NCBI GenBank assembly: GCA_019633425.1
Contig: WSUB01000241.1
Location: 1 to 48,105, forward strand
Reading direction: 5' to 3'
DNA length: 48,105 nucleotides
From: Tulasnella sp. 424
Lineage: Eukaryota > Basidiomycota > Agaricomycetes > Cantharellales > Tulasnellaceae
The translations under genes and the position numbers were made by a program. Each line of letters starts with the position of its first letter. Within the stretch, counting starts at the first letter, position 1. The notes beneath the pieces were generated by a model. That model was not told where the DNA came from. It worked only from the letters and a program-made list of their open reading frames with translations, and searched no databases. Shown here in pieces: positions 44,128-48,105 of the stretch.

Positions 44128-45405
44128 ATGCGGTTTCATATTTGTGGAGGAGGATCCATAGGATCCATGCTTGGCTGGCACATGCGGCATGTCATATCGC
44201 CCCAAGATGCCCTATCAATCATAATCAAACCCTACCAACTCAAACAGATCAAATTCCCTCGGGCTCCGAGTATTTCACTACGGATGCTACGAGAACCGCC
44301 CCGGGTAGTCGGAGGATTCCAAGTCGAAGTTTTGGACGAACGCCTCAAAGAATTCCCAGACATCGCTGTCCAAAAAGCCATCGAGGGCGTTCAACCGGAT
44401 GATCCCCTTACGCATCCACCGTACGGTCACATCCTGTCGCTGTTTATGACAACCAAGGCCCAAGCAGCTGCCCCTGCCATGGACGCGCTCATCCGCGCTA
44501 ACAGAATTTCGCCTTCAACGACCGTGGTTCTCATGACGAATGGGATGGGCGTATACGAACAAATCGTGGACAGTTTCTTCAAGGATCCCGCAACCCGTCC
44601 ACAATTCGTCCTGGCAACAAACACTCATGGAGCATCACTGAAAGGGTGGTTCGACGTCGTCCATGCTGCCAAGGGCCAGCTTCACTACGCCGTCGTTCCA
44701 GACCCTTTGGGACGAGACCAACAATTGGATAAAGCTTTACGGCCAGACCCCACCACCAACGCATCTTCATTTGCACCATCGCCATCAACCCAGCACCCAT
44801 TCTCCTCACTTCATCGGACCGTATCCATTCTCGACACACTCTCCCCTCGCCTCAATACCGCCCTTGAACCTATTCACCAGCTTCACCACCGTCTGATCCT
44901 CAAACTTATTACCAACTGCTGTATCAACCCCCTCACGGCGCTCAAGGACTGCAAGAATGGCGATCTCCTCCACGACAACGACGCTTTGAAAACAATTCGG
45001 GAGATCTGCGAAGAAGCCGCTGAAGTGCTCCAGCGGAAATCTGCAGAGGACGAGGAGCAGATGATCATGCTTGCACAATCAGATTCTCGACCGTCTTCGA
45101 TGAACGCCTTACTTCGGACACCCTCAGCGAAAGAATTGGAGGAAGAAGTTCTCCGTGTCGCGCGCTTGACAACGGAGAACTACAGTTCAATGCTGCAGGA
45201 CATACGTAAAGGAAAACCAACGGAAATCGAGTACCTGAACGGGCATCTCACCCGACTAGCAGACCTTTACGGAGTCGCGACTCCAGCCAACGATGATCTT
45301 GCAGAAAGGCTTCGAGAGAAGTCGGTACAAACGTTGCGAAGTAAGTGCTTCATGGGGATGAGATGCTTATTTCTGAACATTATGGATCTCATCGCTGCAG
45401 ATTGA
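44128..45405 (+). CDS. 2-dehydropantoate 2-reductase (ketopantoate reductase)
   Basis: This NADPH-dependent enzyme reduces ketopantoate to pantoate for pantothenate/CoA synthesis. Two exons, 44128-45340 and 45401-45405, give 405 residues; the second exon completes one Asn codon and the stop. The Rossmann motif is at the very N-terminus (MRFHICGGGSIGSMLG), which decides the start over an upstream in-frame ATG at 43966. ApbA/PanE landmarks follow: TTVVLMTNGMGVYEQI, THGASLKGWFDVVHA, and the C-terminal helical domain with LILKLITNCCINPLTAL, where the catalytic Lys and the conserved Asn sit. A long insert (about 60 residues, Pro/Ser-rich) separates the two domains, and an acidic stretch (SAEDEEQMIM) precedes the final helices. 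Confidence 0.9.
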   Translation: MRFHICGGGSIGSMLGWHMRHVISPQDALSIIIKPYQLKQIKFPRAPSISLRMLREPPRVVGGFQVEVLDERLKEFPDIAVQKAIEGVQPDDPLTHPPYGHILSLFMTTKAQAAAPAMDALIRANRISPSTTVVLMTNGMGVYEQIVDSFFKDPATRPQFVLATNTHGASLKGWFDVVHAAKGQLHYAVVPDPLGRDQQLDKALRPDPTTNASSFAPSPSTQHPFSSLHRTVSILDTLSPRLNTALEPIHQLHHRLILKLITNCCINPLTALKDCKNGDLLHDNDALKTIREICEEAAEVLQRKSAEDEEQMIMLAQSDSRPSSMNALLRTPSAKELEEEVLRVARLTTENYSSMLQDIRKGKPTEIEYLNGHLTRLADLYGVATPANDDLAERLREKSVQTLRSKCFMGMRCLFLNIMDLIAAD

Positions 45406-46197
45406 TTTCGCCAAAGGCTGCAGCATACGAGGGAGCTGATGGAAGGAGCCAGAGGGAGAGAACGGTGGTCAGCTCTCAACCTCGCGCCGCTTCATAGGAG
45501 CACTTCACGGTCTCGGTACCTTCGATGTGGCGTTCTCAAGGCTGAAAAGCTGAGGATGGGGCCTGACTATGCAAACTGGGGTTTAATCCGAACCATATGA
45601 AGCCCCTAGAGATGGCGGAGGATGAGGCTCGGGTGAAAGGAGTCTCCGCAAATTGTTGAATATCGATCTCCATATAATCCTGCTGAACAAGCGATATTGT
45701 TTCTGCCCCTCCGTTTTACAACAACACGGCTGCCACAGGAGACGAGAATATATGGGCGTCGAGCCACCTCGCCTCTATATAGTATTGGCTGAAATACGTC
45801 AAAGAACAACCAAGTGCGTGGAAGTAAGACTAGTGGAGAAATGGTCTGTCAGAAGTGCTCCGGGCAGGTCAAATATTCGTGGAGTTAAAGCAATGCAAGG
45901 AAGCAATATTCTTTTTTATGTATGCTTAAGTTTGAATATAACCCCCCTTCGGTTGGTGTCGTCGTTATCTATGAACTAAAACCTCGCTCGCGGGATCTCG
46001 CCTCGACGTGCCATATTAAAATAGATATATTCGCCAGTGGTGACGAATTCTTTCAGCGGTTAAACATCGCACCCTTTAGGTCGTGTGTTCGACTGAACGT
46101 GCTACAAGGGCCGAATATGCAACACTAAGGACGGATGTTCAATCCCTATGACTAGCCATGGAGAACGATCTCAGAAACCACTCGGCGTCTGAAACCG
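45406..46197. other. Intergenic (convergent 3' region)
   Basis: This spacer lies between ketopantoate reductase (+) and the gag-like gene (-). It is AT-richer than its surroundings around 45,900-46,030. No exon, RNA gene or mobile-element signature was recognised. Confidence 0.45.
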
Positions 46198-47701
46198 TCA
46201 GCCCCTGAACTTCCATTCGACTACAACTTGCGGTGATGCATCCTGCCCGCCACTGTAGGTTGCCTTGGCGAGACCTGACTGTAACAGGTCTCCGGGCTTA
46301 GACTCCATACGAAGTCTCGCGCAATGGATCCACACAGTCTTTGACAGCAAGCTTCCGAGAGGCTTCGGCATCCAATAGTCTCTATGCGATGTGGTGTACT
46401 TGGCTGACGGAATATGATGCAAGGGTCGTCAGATGCAGAATGACGAGGCAATAGCAAGATGGTACAAACAGTGGTAACAGAGAGAGATGCACGTTATCTC
46501 GTTAGGGGCGGGAACCTCGGTGAGGCGGAAACCAATCCTTGCACTGGAAGAGTATGGGTCCACAATCTTTCCAACATTCAATGTAATTTATATGCTTACT
46601 ATTCCAATTGACTGGTGTTGAATGGGATGGGCTTAGTGACCCGGTACGTCCCAGGTTCGGTGTCGCCCGATGGCGGCAGCTTGATCACAATGGGTTTCCA
46701 ACCAGTGCAGTATCGTGCAGGTGTCGTTTCCAGCAGATCTATAATCAAGTGCGACACGAGTGGTGACTAGATGTTGACAAATGAGGCTATTATCAGCCTA
46801 TTTCGGAACAGAACGCGAGGACATACGTACGCGCGAAAGGTTTGAGGCCCGCCGGTTAATGCGAGATACTGTCGATAGCCGTTGCATCACAGATCTTTTA
46901 ACCTTGACCTTGTAGCTTTCGTCGATAAATTGAAGATCCTTCAAGGCGCCGTATGTGTTGGCGAGGCTCGACAATTCTTTCGATCGTTTAACGGAGCACT
47001 TACTACACTATTAGTAGACGACCTCGCAGCTTGGACTCCCTCACTCCAGTCACCGCCACCCACCCTCCCCTAAAAATACCATTTTTTAGAATTTTTTTTC
47101 CCCCCGAAGCATTAGGAAAAGGAGACATACATTTTGTATTGCGGGAGGGCTGAGAGGAGGTGGTGCGGGCCATGCTGTCAAACAGGAGTTTCTGCATCCT
47201 CTGGAACGAGAAGCTTCAATGACCAGCTTCGATGGGAAGCAACTCTTAGCATTACCTGAACTCGTCGTATTCGTCATCATCACTGCAGTCGTCGTCATAC
47301 GGGCGGGACGCCGCTAGGAGGGTGGCTCGTAAGGAGGCCCAGCTCTCTTGCGTCGCAGTGTCAAGCCCTTCGAACCACCGCAGAGCATCCCCGACGAAGT
47401 GGGCGGCCGCCACATCTGCAGCAAACGCGTCCCATCCATAAATGGAGTCCGTCGATTCTGAATCTGGGCGACGCAACGCTTCGACGCTTGATATCAAGGT
47501 CAGCGCATCTGTATGGCGAGCGTGAAACAGGCAGTGAGAGGACATGAGGGTGAGCCGCGCAATAACAGAGGCGAACGAGTGGTTGAAAGCGGTTAAGAAG
47601 AAAAGGAAGGCAGCGTGGGGCCACGTGACGAGCAATTGCCGCCTAAAAGGGCCAAACAAAATAGCAGCTCGCTCTGTCCGCGGGTTCTGCGAATGGGTCA
47701 T
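46198..47701 (-). CDS. Multi-exon gene with gag-like N-terminus
   Basis: Six exons, 47701-47256, 47200-47131, 46998-46831, 46766-46600, 46543-46516 and 46398-46198, join with all phases consistent to give 359 residues. The N-terminal part contains AAHFVGDALRWFEGLDTATQ followed by ESWASLRATLLAASRP, the pattern of Ty3-type retrotransposon capsid (gag) domains. An acidic linker follows (YDDDCSDDDEYDEFRG). The C-terminal half is distinct and well formed: KELSSLANTYGALKDLQFID, SPLVSHLIIDLLETTPARYC, TGWKPIVIKLPPSGDTEPGT, YWMPKPLGSLLSKTVWIHCA, ending VVVEWKFRG. No protease, reverse transcriptase or integrase is present, and the spliced structure argues for a host gene family, not an active element. 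The 5' exon starts inside the 77-bp direct repeat, so the true start may be internal (MSSHCLFHARH). Confidence 0.55.
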
Positions 47702-47740
47702 ACATAATAGTCAACTGTACTAGATAGAAAATACACTGGG
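47664..47740 (+). repeat. 77-bp perfect direct repeat, copy 1
   Basis: This segment is identical over 77 bp to 48029-48105, an offset of 365 bp. Similarity on the left ends at 47664. On the right the second copy runs off the window, so the full length is unknown. Both copies contain the string GGGTCATACATAATAGTCAA. The sequence between copies is G/C-rich and encodes nothing recognisable. Confidence 0.97.
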
Positions 47741-48002
47741 GAGAAGGTGCGATAAAGGACTGTATCTTTGTCCAGCACCGATCCCGTTCCTACCCAAATG
47801 GGTGAGTCGGCCCACCAGAAAGATGGTAAACCGACTGATGCCTGGGGAGGTCCGAAGACCAAAGGCACCCCCCAGGCGGGGGGAAGAAAGCGGGATGGAG
47901 GTGGGACAAAAGAAGTCGCTATGCGCGGATGGACAAGCGGGGATGGTGGTGAAAGGTGACCAGTTAGGTCATCCCACGCATCCCCCTTAAGTCCGCGAGC
48001 CG

Positions 48003-48028
48003 GAGGACTCACTCTGCCGTGAGTCCTC
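48003..48028. repeat. Perfect hairpin, 10-bp stem and 6-nt loop
   Basis: GAGGACTCAC, loop TCTGCC, then GTGAGTCCTC form a perfect inverted repeat. It abuts the left edge of the second copy of the 77-bp direct repeat. It could be a structural element of a mobile element's end. Confidence 0.8.
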
Positions 48029-48105
48029 GCAGCTCGCTCTGTCCGCGGGTTCTGCGAATGGGTCATACATAATAGTCAACTGTACTAGATAGAAAATACA
48101 CTGGG
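48029..48105 (+). repeat. 77-bp perfect direct repeat, copy 2 (reaches window end)
   Basis: This is the exact copy of 47664-47740. Because it is cut by the window edge, it may be part of a longer tandem array with a 365-bp period, a pair of terminal repeats, or an assembly overlap. Confidence 0.97.

Noticed and set aside
47252..48105. A complete LTR retrotransposon at the right end
   Set aside because: No reverse transcriptase, integrase, primer-binding site or polypurine tract was seen, and the gag-like gene is spliced.
1..48105. tRNA, rRNA or CRISPR features
   Set aside because: No cloverleaf with TTCRA-type arm, no rRNA signature and no regularly spaced short repeats were found by eye. 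A tRNAscan run would settle tRNAs.

Overview
The window is nuclear DNA of a filamentous basidiomycete, most likely an agaricomycete. The evidence is dense short spliceosomal introns (about 45-100 nt, GTRNGY donors, CTNAC-like branch points), a fused single-polypeptide ATP-citrate lyase, and a protein kinase-TPR fusion of a type common in mushroom-forming fungi. No bacterial, viral or organellar genes, tRNAs, rRNAs or CRISPR arrays were recognised. Exon structures were assembled by hand from splice signals, reading-frame phase and family similarity. Where every phase closes, the model is strong.

Layout, left to right. Positions 1-310 are one copy of a diverged dispersed repeat whose second copy lies at about 33,820-34,127. 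Ribosomal protein eL42 (1535-2230, -) is followed by an unknown 174-aa gene (3275-3863, +), ATP-citrate lyase (5112-9499, +, 15 exons) and a ricin-B-like beta-trefoil protein (10030-11473, +, 9 exons). Two paralogous small HMG/YABBY-like proteins (12264-12691 and 14478-14869, both -) come next. A run of four minus-strand genes follows: a 1390-aa F-box/LRR protein ending in a CaaX box (16238-20463), mitoribosomal mS45/Bot1 (20951-22375), a Wss1-type DNA-protein-crosslink protease (22534-24077) and a SAM methyltransferase (24579-27390). Splicing factor SF3B5 (28287-about 28923, -) and exosome cofactor C1D/Lrp1/Rrp47 (29268-30329, +) are divergent neighbours. A coiled-coil protein with a tandem exon duplication (30789-32962, -) precedes the second repeat copy.

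The right third holds the kinase-TPR fusion (34282-about 37206, -, twelve near-identical 40-residue TPR units), a DUF423 membrane protein (38145-38854, +), a DUF1479 Fe(II)/2-oxoglutarate oxygenase (39051-40807, +), an unknown conserved protein (40838-42139, -) and ketopantoate reductase (44128-45405, +). At the right end is a multi-exon gene with a gag-like N-terminus (46198-47701, -), overlapping a 77-bp perfect direct repeat that is repeated at the window edge.

Most genes are housekeeping: acetyl-CoA supply, cytosolic and mitochondrial translation, RNA processing, DNA repair, pantothenate synthesis. They do not form a metabolic cluster. The parts most worth a second look are the prenylatable F-box protein, the homogenised TPR array with an apparent frameshift in its kinase N-lobe, the exon duplication, two GC-AG introns, the gag-like host gene, and repeat copies differing mainly by transitions.
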